This document shows positions 1-10,144 of a stretch of DNA of 64,000 nt, one piece after another. The notes below the pieces were generated by a model, which was given only the letters and a program-made list of their open reading frames with translations, was not told the DNA's origin and made no database searches. Location of the stretch: the NCBI GenBank assembly GCA_024760905.1, contig CM045734.1, forward strand, positions 36,403,564 through 36,467,563, given 5' to 3'. The translations under genes were made by a program, and so were the position numbers. This DNA comes from Plotosus lineatus. Lineage: Eukaryota > Chordata > Actinopteri > Siluriformes > Plotosidae. Numbering within the stretch: position 1 is the first letter of the stretch; every line of letters starts with the position of its first letter.

Positions 1-576
1 ACGGAGATGCAGCTTCCTCCCATTGGCTATTATGGAGCTGTATCTCCATAATACCCATGATGCTTTTTGTGTGCCTTCCACCCATTGTTCGTCACGGAGT
101 TCTAACACACGTAAAGGACAGAGTTACTGTTGTTTTTCAAGTGTGCTCAATGCAACTTTATTTTTTGGCTCAGGCTTTTACCCTCGCATAAACATTTGGA
201 AGGTTATAACTCTGCTAAGAAGACATGGTCAACACATGCGCACACACACACACACACACGTGCGTATCATTCCCGGTGAAAGTGATTTCCGCGAGTGAAA
301 AGAAGAAGCGGGCTCGTGGCATGCGGTTGAGTGATATTGCAAAGAAAAATGACCGAAACCATCGGTACGATATTGAAGCAGAAGGAGGCCTTAAAAGGTA
401 TATATTTTTATAATTTTTAAAGGGTTTAGGGGGTAGTATTGGGGGCCTTGGAAAGAATGAGGCCTTTTACATGTAAAATACTACTCAACTTATGAAAAAA
501 TCATGTTACGAAACCACTTCTGGAACGGATAAATTTCGTAAGGTGAGGTATGACTGAATATATACATTCTAAGGAT
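1..576. other. Unassigned sequence, no gene recognised
   Basis: This stretch has no gene I can support. A short (CA)n run lies near 241-259. Between about 275 and 400 one plus-strand frame reads as a basic, protein-like peptide that ends at AAAAG|GTATAT, which resembles a splice donor. It has no recognisable motif and the frame upstream is the CA repeat, so I do not call an exon. The last 12 bases (565-576) are the reverse complement of the first 12 bases of the target duplication at 1011-1029. Confidence 0.4.
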
Positions 577-926
577 CTTCTTCTTCTTTTCATTTCAGAT
601 TTTCCCTTTATCTGGGGTTGCCACAATGAATTATCTGATTCGCATGTTTGATTTGGCATGGGTTTTTATGTCAGATGCCCTTCCTAACACAATCTTTTAG
701 CAAGGGGCAGAAACACACTGATGGCTTTGCAGCTCCTCTTTATGAAAGTCAACAATGGTTCTTCGAGATGCCTCTCACCATAGACAGTGAGAGACATTGC
801 TGGCCTTTGATAACCCAGTTAGCTGCACTGGGGGGACAGTGACAACCTTGTGAAGAATGGGACTCGAACCCCCAACCTTACGATCAGCGATCCAGCGCCC
901 TATACCACCAGACACCCACTGCCCCC
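577..926 (-). mobile_element. tRNA-headed SINE with RTE-type tail
   Basis: Read on the minus strand, the element starts near 926 with a GGGCAGTGG-type head. A RNA polymerase III A-box-like segment lies close to the start, and a B box (GGTTCGAGTCCC form) lies near 860. The body contains the segment around 'AACTGGGTTATCAAAGGC' and the 'CACTGTCTATGGTGAGAGG' block seen in every member of this family in the window. The 3' part differs from the L2-tailed copies: it has the GGAAGGGCATC block, then a GTGGCAACCCC block, and ends in (AAG)n. Those blocks match the leader and the 3' terminus of the RTE LINEs at 28.9-37.1 kb. The copy is old and has no clear target duplication. Confidence 0.8.
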
Positions 927-1029
927 GGCCATAATCTTATAAATATATACCAGATTTTCTAAGTAAATATTGTTATTAATTCTTGCAAATATCAGGTTGA
1001 AATGATAAATATCCTTAGAATGAAAACTG

Positions 1030-1111
1030 CCAAATCAAATGTGTGAATCAGATGATTCGCAGTGGCGACCCCTGAAAAAGGGGGGAAAGCCGAAAGGAAA
1101 ATAAGAAGAAG
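1030..1111 (+). mobile_element. 5'-truncated SINE tail with 19-bp target duplication
   Basis: This 82-bp insertion contains only the RTE-type tail of the SINE family (GTGGCGACCCCTGA, then AAGCCGAAAGG, then AAG repeats). It is bounded by a perfect 19-bp direct repeat, atccttagaatgaaaactg, at 1011-1029 and 1112-1130. A long perfect duplication plus 5' truncation is the signature of target-primed reverse transcription. The 5' junction shares a few bases (CTG) with the family sequence at the truncation point. Confidence 0.88.
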
Positions 1112-1130
1112 ATCCTTAGAATGAAAACTG

Positions 1131-1554
1131 AATCAGAATTGAGTCTCAAATATCACAGTAACTAAGATCTGCCTCTGCCTTGACGCAACATCAGGTGTCA
1201 GGAGTTGTGCTGCAACAAGTGTTTCAGCTGTCAATCAAGTGTCATCTGGGAATAGGGTATGGGTCCTGAATTTATCAGAAAAGACGAGTTGCCACTCCAG
1301 AGCCATGGACTATGCAGTTTGTAAATTGCTGATTGCTGATTATTCCTGTATTGTAATTTTGAAGATTCAGTTTTGATTTTGCTCTCACTCAAAGTATATT
1401 TAGAATATTATCTTAATATTTACAGGAGTTACTAAGAACATCTGCTAAAGTGGAGATGATGCTGTGATAGTCAGTGTGTTCTCTAGTGGAGAGGATGCTG
1501 TCTATAAGGTCTATCAAGAAGCATGTAAGTACTTGTTTATTTAAAAAAAAAAAA

Positions 1555-1609
<55 letters not shown>

Positions 1610-2127
1610 CAATAATAATAATTAAAAAACCTTTATCAATTATGTGACGGTTGCATTACCTTCTAGTAATTGGTCAGGCTCATGATTTCAAAAATATCAG
1701 AATGGCACTTCTCAAGTCCAACCTCTTTTTAATATTCTTTTTAAAAATCTCATTTAAAGTAGTGCTGGTGTCTTATATGGCACAATATGTCTGAATTTGG
1801 AAATTGTTTGAAATTTTCCTACCTGGTTTCTCAGTAACACCCTCAGACATGACTACAGTTTTGCCAAACATTCACTAATAAAATCATAAAATAAAATAAA
1901 TAAAATTCTTGAAAGACTCACTTGGTCAGGTGGTTATGCTGCAGCCAGAAAAGTTCAGATCAAATGAATTATTTCATAATCATAATGAGCCTTCATCTCA
2001 CACCTTGAGTGTTGAAGTAAGTCCCTGGATGCCCTTCATAAATCAAGAGGTGGGGGTGATTTGTATAGATAAAATCTAAGTGCTTCACAATAAAGTTTAA
2101 AAAGATGAGTAGAGTTAAGGAAGGACA
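1131..2127. other. Unique AT-rich sequence, no gene seen
   Basis: Nothing in this stretch reads as a gene. It contains an A-run followed by an (AAT)n microsatellite at 1543-1621, and several short low-complexity AT patches around 1880-1905. Confidence 0.6.
1543..1621. repeat. (A)n/(AAT)n microsatellite
   Basis: About 14 A residues lead directly into roughly 17 uninterrupted AAT units, then a degraded end. An A-run that grades into AAT is typical of a microsatellite grown from the tail of an old retroposed copy, but no element body is recognisable beside it. Confidence 0.9.
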
Positions 2128-2262
2128 TACACTCACTGTCCAATTTATTAGCATCACCTGATCATTATTCAATCAGCCATTCACAGGTCAGGAGTGCAGT
2201 ACATTAAAATCACGCATACAACTTGACATTATCAGTTCAACATCAGAGTGGGGAAAATAATC
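2128..2262 (+). mobile_element. Tc1/mariner-like terminal fragment
   Basis: The segment starts TACACTCACTGTCC and continues with TTTATTAG, followed by a variant of the 'CAATCAGCCA' block. As I remember it, this matches the left end and 5' leader of a widespread fish Tc1-like transposon whose transposase has an N-terminal helix-turn-helix. The similarity fades after about 2262, just past the GTGGGGAAA block, and no transposase frame survives. The assignment is from memory of the family. Confidence 0.5.
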
Positions 2263-2434
2263 TTTGTTTTATTGATGGGGCTCAGCGAACATTGGAAGAT
2301 TATGGCAAATGGATTCAGAATTATCAAGCATTAAAGTTTGGCCCATTATTCTGACTTGATGTATCAACGATATGGTTGATCGAATAAGTTTATAATTAAA
2401 AAAAAATAGACATGGATGGTGCTTACACTTGATG

Positions 2435-2833
2435 CAGTGCTTCTCAATAGTGGGGCGCGGTATGATAGGGGTGGAGGGCATGGTGTGATGCGCGTATGAC
2501 CCTGGGGAACATGCTTTTCTGGAATCGGGTACGAGAATTAAGTGTAATTACACCTCCACTCAAGTAGTTGGCAGTGGCACTCTCATTGTTGCACTATGGT
2601 GTCGCAGTTTTTCGTACGAGCAAGCGATATGAGGCTTTTAATGAGGCATGATTTTAATGTACAACCCCTCAAGAAACAACACGGAAAAATTTCTAACAGG
2701 AACGAAGAGAAAGGTGGTGAGATGTGGTAATATTAAGACATAAATAAGTTAAATGAGTTTAAATAAGGATTTGTTTTTTATTTCAGGCACATTGGTGCAC
2801 TTTAAATATTTTCAGTTCCAGATTAAAAAACAA
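2435..2833 (+). mobile_element. hAT-type non-autonomous element, copy 1 (3' truncated)
   Basis: It begins CAGTGCTTCTCAA, which is a hAT-like terminal inverted repeat. The next ~400 bp match the element at 55,419-56,058 block by block (GCGTATGACCCTGGGGAAC; TGTAATTACACCTCCA; AAATTTCTAACAGGAA; TTTCAGGCACATTGGTGCA). Similarity stops around 2833, where the RTE LINE begins, and the right inverted repeat is missing. A short frame near the middle (GGAACGAAGAGAAAGGTGG) could be a transposase relic. Its length is about 400 of the 640 bp seen in the other copy. Confidence 0.78.
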
Positions 2834-4945
2834 TATGCGAGTCACAACAAAAAAATTCACACCGGATCGGTCGAGGCCCGGGTTAACAACGACCGCCATC
2901 AATGCTGTTAACCAACAGGGTGCTGGTGGGAATTGGATTACTGTTGGTCGAAGACGTCGAAGAAGGAGAAGCAGGAGGCATGTCCGTAGGCAGAGAGAGG
3001 AGGAAAGGCATGAGTCTAGGACTGAAAGTAGGGACTTTAAATGTTGGAACTATGACAGGAAAATGTACAGAGCTGGCTGACATGATGCAGAGGAGGAAGG
3101 TGGACATACTGTGTGTTCAGGAGACCAGGTGGAAAGGGAGCAAGGCTAGAAGCTTAGGAGCAGGGTTTAAGCTGTTTTTTCATGGTAAGGATGGGAAGAG
3201 AAATGGAGTAGGGGTCACCTTGAAGGAGGAGTTTGTCAGGAATGTTCTAGAAGTGAAAAGAGTGTCAGACAGAGTGATGAGTCTCAAGTTAGAAATTAAA
3301 GATGTGATGTTCAATGTTGGTGCAGGCAACAGAGGGGATGAGGAAGTGATGGGCAGGTTTGGTATCCAGGACAGGAACGCAGAAGGACAGATGTTGGTAG
3401 ATTTTGCAAAAAGGATGGAAATGGCTGTGGTAAATACTTTCTTCCAGAAGAGACAGGAGCATAGGGTGACTTATAAAACCAAAAGGTAGGAGTACACAGG
3501 TAGACTACATCTTGCGCAGGCGATGTAATTTGAAGGGAGTCAGTAACTGCAAAGTACTAGTGGGTGAGAGTGTTGCCAAATAGCATAATATGGTGGTGTG
3601 CAGGATGACGGTGATGGTGAAAAAGGTGAAGAAAGCAAAGACAAAGCAGAAGACAAAGTGGTGGAAGTTAAAAAAGGAAGAGGGTTATGCTGTCTTCAAG
3701 GAGGAGTTGAAACAGGCTTTGGGTGGTCAGGAAGTGCTTCCAGATGACTGGACAACTACAGCTAATGTAATCAGGGAGACAGGGAGGAGAATACTTGGTG
3801 TGTCATCTGGAAGGAGAGTAGATAAGGAGACTTGGTGGTGGAATGAGGAAATGCAGGGGTGTGTACAAAGGAAGAGGTGAGCTAAGAGGAAGTAGGACAT
3901 AGAGAGGACCAAAGAGAGTAAACAGGAGTACAGGGAGACACAGCATAAGGTGAAGGTAGCGGTGTCAAAGGCCAAACAGAGGACGTATGATGACTTGTAT
4001 GCTCAGTTGGAAAGCAAAGAGGGAGAAAATGATTTATACAGGTTGGCACAGCAGAGAAATAGAGATGGGAAGGATGTGCAGCAAGTTAGAGTGATTAAGG
4101 ACAGAGAGGGAAATGTATTGACTGATGACAGAAGTGTGCTGGGAAGATAGAAAGAGTACTTTGAACAGCTGATGAATAAGGAAATGAGAGAGAGAAAAAA
4201 GAGTAGAAGAGGTGACTGTTGAGGACCAGGAAGTAGCAAAGATCTGTAAGGGTGAAGTGAGGAGGGCACTGAAGAGGGTGAAGGCTGGAAAGGCAGTTGA
4301 TCCTGATGACATACCAGTGGAGGTATGGAAGTGTCTAGGAGAGGTAGCAGTCGATTTTCTGATGAGAACATTCAACAAGGTCTTAGAGAGTAAGCAGAGA
4401 AGTATGTTCGAGTGGTGCGGACATGGATGAGAAATGTAAGACAGTGGTGAGGTGTGCTGTCGGTGTGACAGAAGAGTTCAAGGTGGAGGTGGGACTGCAT
4501 CAAGGGTCAGCTCTGAGCCCCTTCTTGTTTGCATGGTGATGGACAGGCTGACAGACGAGGTGAGACAAGATTCCCCATGGACTATGATGTTTGCAGATAA
4601 CATTGTGACCTGTAGTGAGAGCAGAGAACAAGTGCAGGAAAATCTATAGAGGTGGAGATATGCCATGGAGAGGAGAGGAATGAAGGTTAGCCTCAGTAAG
4701 ACAGAATACATGTGTGTGAACGACAAGGACCCAAGACGAATGGTGAGGTTACAGGCAGCAGAAATAAGGAAGGTGGAGGATTTTAAGTACTCGACAATCC
4801 AGGGCAATGGACAGTGTGGAAAAGAGGTGAAGAAGTGTGTGCAGGCAGGTCGGAATGGTTGGAGAAAAGTGTCCAGTGTGATATGTGATAGGAAGGTATC
4901 GGTAAGAATGAAAGTAAAAGTGTACAAGACGGTTTTGAGGCCACA
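2830..4945 (+). pseudogene. RTE-type LINE copy 1, decayed
   Basis: This is a defective copy of the RTE non-LTR retrotransposon seen intact at 28.9-32.0 kb. The predicted start Met is at 2835 and aligns with the start used in the other copies. The endonuclease part keeps LNVGT, CVQETRWKG and a SAY-region remnant, but about 130 nt around the SAYAP/GADFNG block are deleted near 3320. Stop codons and frameshifts then split the frame (3487, 3590-3880, 4149, 4428). The reverse-transcriptase active site reads FADN instead of FADD near 4594, and much of the RT fingers/palm is deleted near 4400. The copy ends near 4945, before its C-terminus, where a different LINE begins. It lacks the 5' leader and shares microhomology (ACAAT) with the hAT element it abuts. 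Confidence 0.88.
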
Positions 4946-4969
4946 CTCGAGTGAAGAGAGGAGCTGAGC

Positions 4970-7056
4970 TGTCTACCAATCACTACCTGGTGGTGAGTTG
5001 GCTTCAATGGTGGGGGAGGCTGCCTTCCAGACCTGGCAGGCCCAAGCGTGTAATCAGGGTCTGCTGGGAACGTTTGGCGGAGTCCCCTATCCGAAAGGCC
5101 TTTAACTCCAACCTCCAGCAGAGCTACAACCACGTCCCGGAGGAGGCGGGGGACATGGAATCTGAATGGGCCATTTTTCGTGCCTCCATTGCTGAGGCGG
5201 CAGCCCATAGCTGTGGCCAGAAGGTCATCAGTGCTTGTTGTGGCGGTAATCCCTGAACCCGGTGGTGGACACCTGCGGTGAAGGGGGCCGTCCAGCTGAA
5301 GAAGGAGGCCTATCGGGTTTTATTAGCCTGTGGGACTCTCAAGGCAGCAAACAGGTACTGGCAGGTCAAACATGCTGCAGCCGAGGCTGTCGCAGATGCA
5401 AAATCTTGGGCATGGGAGGAGTTCGGTGAGGGCCTGGGGAGTGATTATCGCTTGGCCTCAAAAAGGGCGATGCCTTAGGAGGGGGACGCAGTTCTCAACA
5501 AACACTGTTTACAGTGCAGGTGGGGAGCTGCTTACCTCGACTGGGGATGTCGTCGAGAGGTGGAGGGAATACTTTGAAGACCTTCTTAATCCCTCAAACA
5601 CGCCCTCTGTTGAAGAGGAAGACCCTGGGAGTTTGGGTGGGGATCCGCCCATCACTGGAGTGGAGGTCACTGAGGTTGTCAAAAAGCTCCTCAGTGGTCG
5701 AGCTCCAGGGTTGGACGAGATCCGCCCGGAATATCTCAGGGCTCTGGATGCTATAGGACTGTCTTGGTTGATACGTCTCTGCAACATCGCGTGGTCATCG
5801 GGGGCTGTACCTCTGGATTGGCAAACTGGAGTGGTGGTCCCAATTTTTAGGAAGGGGGACCGGAGAGTGTGTTCCAATTATCGGGGAATTACACTCCCCA
5901 GCCTACCTGGGAAAGTCTATGCAGAGGTACTAGAGAGGAGGATCCGACTGATAGTCGAACCTTGGATTCAGGAGGAACAATGTGGTTTTCATCCTGGCTG
6001 TAGCACTCTTGACCAACTCTATACGCTCCACAGGATTCTGGAGGGGGCATGGGAGTTTGCCCAATCTGTCCACATGTGCTTTGTGGATTTGGAGAAGGCT
6101 TTCGACCATGTCTCTCGAACGATCTTGTGGGGCGTTCTCCGACAGTACTGCGTTCCGGACCCGTTGCTACGAGCCATTCGGCCGCTGTATCACCGGAGCC
6201 AGAGTTTGGTCCGTATTGGCAATAACAGGTCGACTTCGTTTCCGGTGGGAGTCGGAGTCTGCCAAGGCTGTCCTTTGTCACCGATTCTGTTCATAATTTT
6301 TATGGCCAGAATTTCTAGGCGCAGTCGTGGCATTGAGGGGTTCTGGTTTGGTGGCCATCGGATCTCGTCTCTGCTTTTTGCGAATGATGTTGTCCTTTTG
6401 GCTTCATCAAGTCGGGACCTCCAGCTCTCATTGGAGCGATTCGCAGCCGAGTGCGAAGCAGCCAGGCTGAGGATCAGTACCTCCAAGTCTGAGGCCATGG
6501 TTCTCAGTCGGACAAGGGTGGAATGCACCCTCCGGGTCGGGAATGAGGTCCTGCCCCAAGTGGAGGAGTTTAAGTATCTTGGGGTCTTTTTCACGAGTGA
6601 GGGAAGGATGGAATGAGAGATGGACAGACGGATCGCTGCAGCCTCTGCTGTAAAGTGGAGCCTGTACCAGTCCGTCGTGGTGAAGAAGGAGCTGAGCTGC
6701 AAGGTGAAGCTCTCAATTCACCAGTCGATCTACGTTCCAACCCTCACCTATGGTCACGAACTTTGGGTAGTGACCGAAAGAACAAGATCACGGATACAAG
6801 CGGCTGAAATGAGCTTCCTTCACCGGGTGGCAGGGTTCTCCCCTAGTGATAAGGTAAGAAGCTCTAACATCCGTGGAGAGCTCGGGGTAGATCCGCTGCT
6901 CTTCCGCATTGAGAGGGGCCAGTTAAGGTGGCACGGGCATCTGGTCAGAATGCCTCCCGGACGCCTCCCTGGTGTGGTGTTTCGGGCATGTCCAACCGGG
7001 AAGAAACCCCGGGGTCGACCTAGAACACGCTGGAGGGACTATGCCTCTCGGCTTGT
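4970..7056 (+). pseudogene. Second non-LTR retrotransposon, RT and C-terminal part (jockey-group-like)
   Basis: The frame encodes the pre-RT and reverse-transcriptase region of a common fish LINE, unlike the RTE family. From the Met at 5330 the visible RT motifs are GRAPGLDEIRP (residue ~123), CSNYRGITL (~181), EEQCGF (~215), FVDLEKAFD (~251), CQGCPLSP (~311), LLFANDVVLL (~348) and EFKYLGV (~413). The catalytic FADD is FAND, so the enzyme would be inactive. A stop at 6614-6616 falls where the family as I recall it has Arg-Glu, consistent with CGA to TGA decay. The same frame then continues to about 7056 with LRWHGHLVRMPPG and RGRPRTRW. An earlier stop (5254) and a frameshift near 5465 also break it. 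Both ends are missing. The exact clade is uncertain; no endonuclease domain is present. Confidence 0.82.
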
Positions 7057-7149
7057 CTTGATAATGATGTTCAAATGCCTTCAAATGATACTGATTGAAA
7101 AAAAAACAAACACTGTCGGGTTCAAACATTCACACTGAAATTATGAAAA

Positions 7150-7389
7150 CTATATATATAAGATAACCATATAACAAAACTCTCTGATCTCTTTGTCCAA
7201 GTAAGCTTCATCAACTCTGCCCTCGGCATTATCATCTTCATCTATATCCTGCTCAGCAGATGAAATCACATCTTCTTCACAAACACCACTCATCACACTT
7301 TTATTAACATATGCCTCTTGTTCATCAACATCAAAATCTTCATCAACACAGCTGGCATCATCATCATCATCAGTTTGTTTATATGTCAA
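7150..7389 (-). CDS. Small acidic ORF, function unknown
   Basis: A 79-codon minus-strand frame with a very acidic composition: a run of Asp near residues 8-12, then alternating Asp/Glu clusters to residue ~70. It ends in a short hydrophobic stretch. It has no catalytic motif, signal peptide or clear partner gene. Acidic N-terminal tails of this kind occur in some transposases, including piggyBac-type ones as I recall, but they also arise from low-complexity GAT/CAT-rich DNA, and the frame includes a (CAT)n run. I would treat it as unproven; the chance of a real protein is low. Confidence 0.2.
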   Translation of the reverse strand: MTYKQTDDDDDASCVDEDFDVDEQEAYVNKSVMSGVCEEDVISSAEQDIDEDDNAEGRVDEAYLDKEIREFCYMVILYI

Positions 7390-7630
7390 AGGTATGAAAC
7401 ATTTAAGTACGATTCAGGTCTTGACCACTTTTCATACTAATTTCAAAACTAAACAACCCACGATCCAGGATTCCAGCCAGTGCCACCTGACTGTAAGCAG
7501 TGGGAAACTGCTCATTTGTTCATCTATCGTACCATTTGCACTCATTTGCCCCACTCCCTTCATATACTGTATTTTCTTCCATTCAAATTACACTAGTTCA
7601 TCTGGATGCTGCTCATTTAATCGTTTGCAC

Positions 7631-7634
<4 letters not shown>

Positions 7635-7685
<51 letters not shown>

Positions 7686-7698
7686 GTGTGTGTGACAA

Positions 7699-7735
<37 letters not shown>
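7635..7735. repeat. (TG)n/(GA)n compound microsatellite
   Basis: About 29 TG units with one C interruption run from 7635 to 7693, then a short spacer, then about 17 GA units from 7702. It produces long artificial Cys/Val and Arg/Glu frames that should not be read as proteins. Confidence 0.95.
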
Positions 7736-7739
<4 letters not shown>

Positions 7740-8276
7740 ATCTTATTCAAAGCTGAATTCCAGCGTCGAATATAACATCTATACTAATGCTGCTAGACAT
7801 CACAGATGACATTTCACTCTCCTTTTCCAGAAATTGTGTATTCACAATCTTATAAATAAACTTACTTACTGTTATTGAAAAGAAAGTCGGCGATAAGTTC
7901 CAGATGCGGTATACTACAGTCAGGAAGTAAACAGGAAGTTAACGTGTGATGGGCACTGAGCATGTGCAATGTGAGCATGTGATCGAGTTCACCAATCAGG
8001 GTGCTCGTTTCAGGTCTTCCTTAGCAAGTAGCCTGCATTGTTTACGCACATATAGTCTTTATAACCTTTATTTTATTCACTGAAATGACATTTTAATATT
8101 AAAACAGTATTCAAAATGGAGAGACTACTTCACGACCATTCTTCTGGTGTATGGCTTATAGTGTGTCTTGTACCGAACTCGGTGAATATTTGCAAAGAAA
8201 ACCGGGAAGTTTGTTACTGTTTTTATCTATTTTTATGAGGGTACTCGTCAGAAAAATGTAAATAAAAGACATGTTT

Positions 8277-8615
8277 AGTGAGTTTTAGTCGATTTCACTT
8301 CAGCAAGTGATTGTTGAATACTTGCTGTAATGGTTTGTGCAAAAATCCAAATTTCGATAAAAAATGACCACTTTTACTTTTTTGGCCATTTTCTTGAAAG
8401 TGGTTCGTGTGGCAAGCGCCTACATTCGGTGGAGTGCCTCACATTTTGAGTGAGTTTTAGTCGATTTCACTTGAGCAAGTGATAGTTGAATACTTATTTT
8501 CATAGTTTATGCAAAAATCCGAATTTCGATAAAAAATGACCATTTTTACTTTTTTGAGCATTTTCTCGAAAGTTGTCCGTGCGACAAGCGCCTACATTCG
8601 GTGGAGCGCCTCAAA
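8277..8615. repeat. 172-bp tandem dimer
   Basis: Two head-to-tail units start at 8277 and 8449. Both open with AGTGAGTTTTAGTCGATTTC, share AATTTCGATAAAAAATGACC in the middle and close with CAAGCGCCTACATTCGGTGG. They differ at scattered bases and a few small gaps, so this is a diverged dimer, not a recent expansion. I do not recognise the unit. It might be an internal repeat of a DNA transposon or the start of a satellite. Confidence 0.85.
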
Positions 8616-8640
8616 TATTCCCACGATTAGCTAATGATCA

Positions 8641-9010
8641 CTATACGTGGTATGGAAGGCTTTAAAGTGTCTGTTCCCTATCAGTTATCGTGACTTTCAA
8701 CAAGTTGTCATATGTAATGTCATGTATGCATGGAAGTGGGCAGAGGGCTCCTTAATCTAATGGTACCATTGAACAGATGGCAACTAATGGCACACAAACA
8801 GAAACTAATCAAAATTTAAAAGTAATATACTACACTGAACAAATACTAAACAAACCGCAGTGTAACATTTAGCTCCACTCAAACCACTCCCAAATACAAT
8901 GCGTTATTTCTCTATTATTTACAGTGTAGTGTGTCCCTCTTTAAATACAGGGACATAATTTACAAAATAATAATAATAATAATAATAATAGTAATAATAA
9001 TCTATTAATT
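8641..9010. other. Unique sequence with a short (AAT)n
   Basis: No gene is visible. An (AAT)n run at about 8965-9000 lies next to the 3' end of the following minus-strand SINE and is probably its tail. Confidence 0.6.
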
Positions 9011-9308
9011 TTCTAAACCGTTTAATCCTAAGGGTCACAGGGAGGCCGGTGCCCATCTCAGCCGAGTCTGAGTTAGGGCAGAGTAAACCTGGACAGCCCA
9101 CCAGGTCATCACACGGCAGAAACATGCTGAAGGATATGCAGTTACTGCTGACGAAAGTCAGCACCTCACACAGTGAGAGACATGGCTGGCTTTTTATAAC
9201 CCAGTTAGCTGCACTGGGGGGGCAGCAGTGACAACCATTGACAGTGGGACTTGAACCCCCAACTCTGGGATCGGTATTCCAGCACCTTACCACCGGGCCA
9301 CCACTGCA

Positions 9309-9339
<31 letters not shown>

Positions 9340-9351
9340 AAGAAGAAGAAA
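9011..9351 (-). mobile_element. tRNA-headed SINE with L2-type tail
   Basis: In the minus orientation the head begins near 9307 (GCAGTGGTGGCCCGGTGG form). The B box (GGTTCAAGTCCC form) lies near 9253. The shared body follows, and the L2-type tail ends at the GACCCT..AGGATTAAACGG block near 9015-9035. The (AAT)n at 8965-9000 is probably its 3' microsatellite tail. A (GAA)n run at 9308-9351 flanks the head. The body is shorter than in other copies and moderately mutated. Confidence 0.82.
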
Positions 9352-10105
9352 GTCTGAAATTGTGTAACGCCACTACGTATATAAAATAAGAAAATTGATA
9401 ATAAAATAATAAAAGGCGGAACTAATATTCAAGAAAGAATTAACAAAAAGATATCTTTTTTTGGTAAAACTAAACCCACTTGTGTAAATTGCATATTGCT
9501 GAACCAATATGTGCAATTTCGATATGAACTCCTCACTACACACTCTGAAGTCAACTGAGTCTGATCCACAGCTGGTCAGCTTTCTTGCTCAGTGGACCTC
9601 AGTCCCAAAACAACAGAGGAAAAATCATATGCTTTGGATATGATACTCAAGTCACATAGTGTGAGTATGAATTTTCCCTTTTACCTCATTTTTTTCTGCT
9701 CTTCTTATGAGTTGAATGGGAAATGTTACCTCAAGGCCTTGTTTTACAAGCTAGTATTTTCTTAGAAAGATGCACTTTCCAACACACAAGCAGATAATGT
9801 TCGTCCCTGAAGAAGCAGCCCGTAGCTTCATGTATTTACACACCATCACCTGCTATCTCACATCCTGTATCCAATAAAAAGTGATGGTGCTCTCTGAGTA
9901 ATGAATTAAACAAGCATAAATGCTAGCACAGCAGGAATCTCCCAAGCACACCCCTCAATGCTTATCTCTCTAAATGAGCATCTCTCACACCCCCGTTGTA
10001 ATAAAAATGCAATTTCTAACATCTCTACATATTACATTCATTCAAGAACATGCTGTGAAGCTTCATCTAGTACCTCTGCGGTGATAAGTTTCCGAGAGAA
10101 GCTTA

Positions 10106-10144
<39 letters not shown>

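Larger units (their letters stand above)
7057..8640. other. Unassigned AT-rich stretch between LINE remnant and SINE
   Basis: I cannot assign this interval. It contains an acidic minus-strand frame (7150-7389), a (TG)n(GA)n microsatellite and a 172-bp tandem dimer near its right end. The combination could be the remains of one larger element, but I found no terminal repeats that would prove it. Confidence 0.4.

Noticed and set aside
275..400. Internal coding exon ending at AAAAG|GTATAT
   Set aside because: The upstream part of the frame is a CA repeat, no acceptor is visible, and the peptide matches nothing I recognise.
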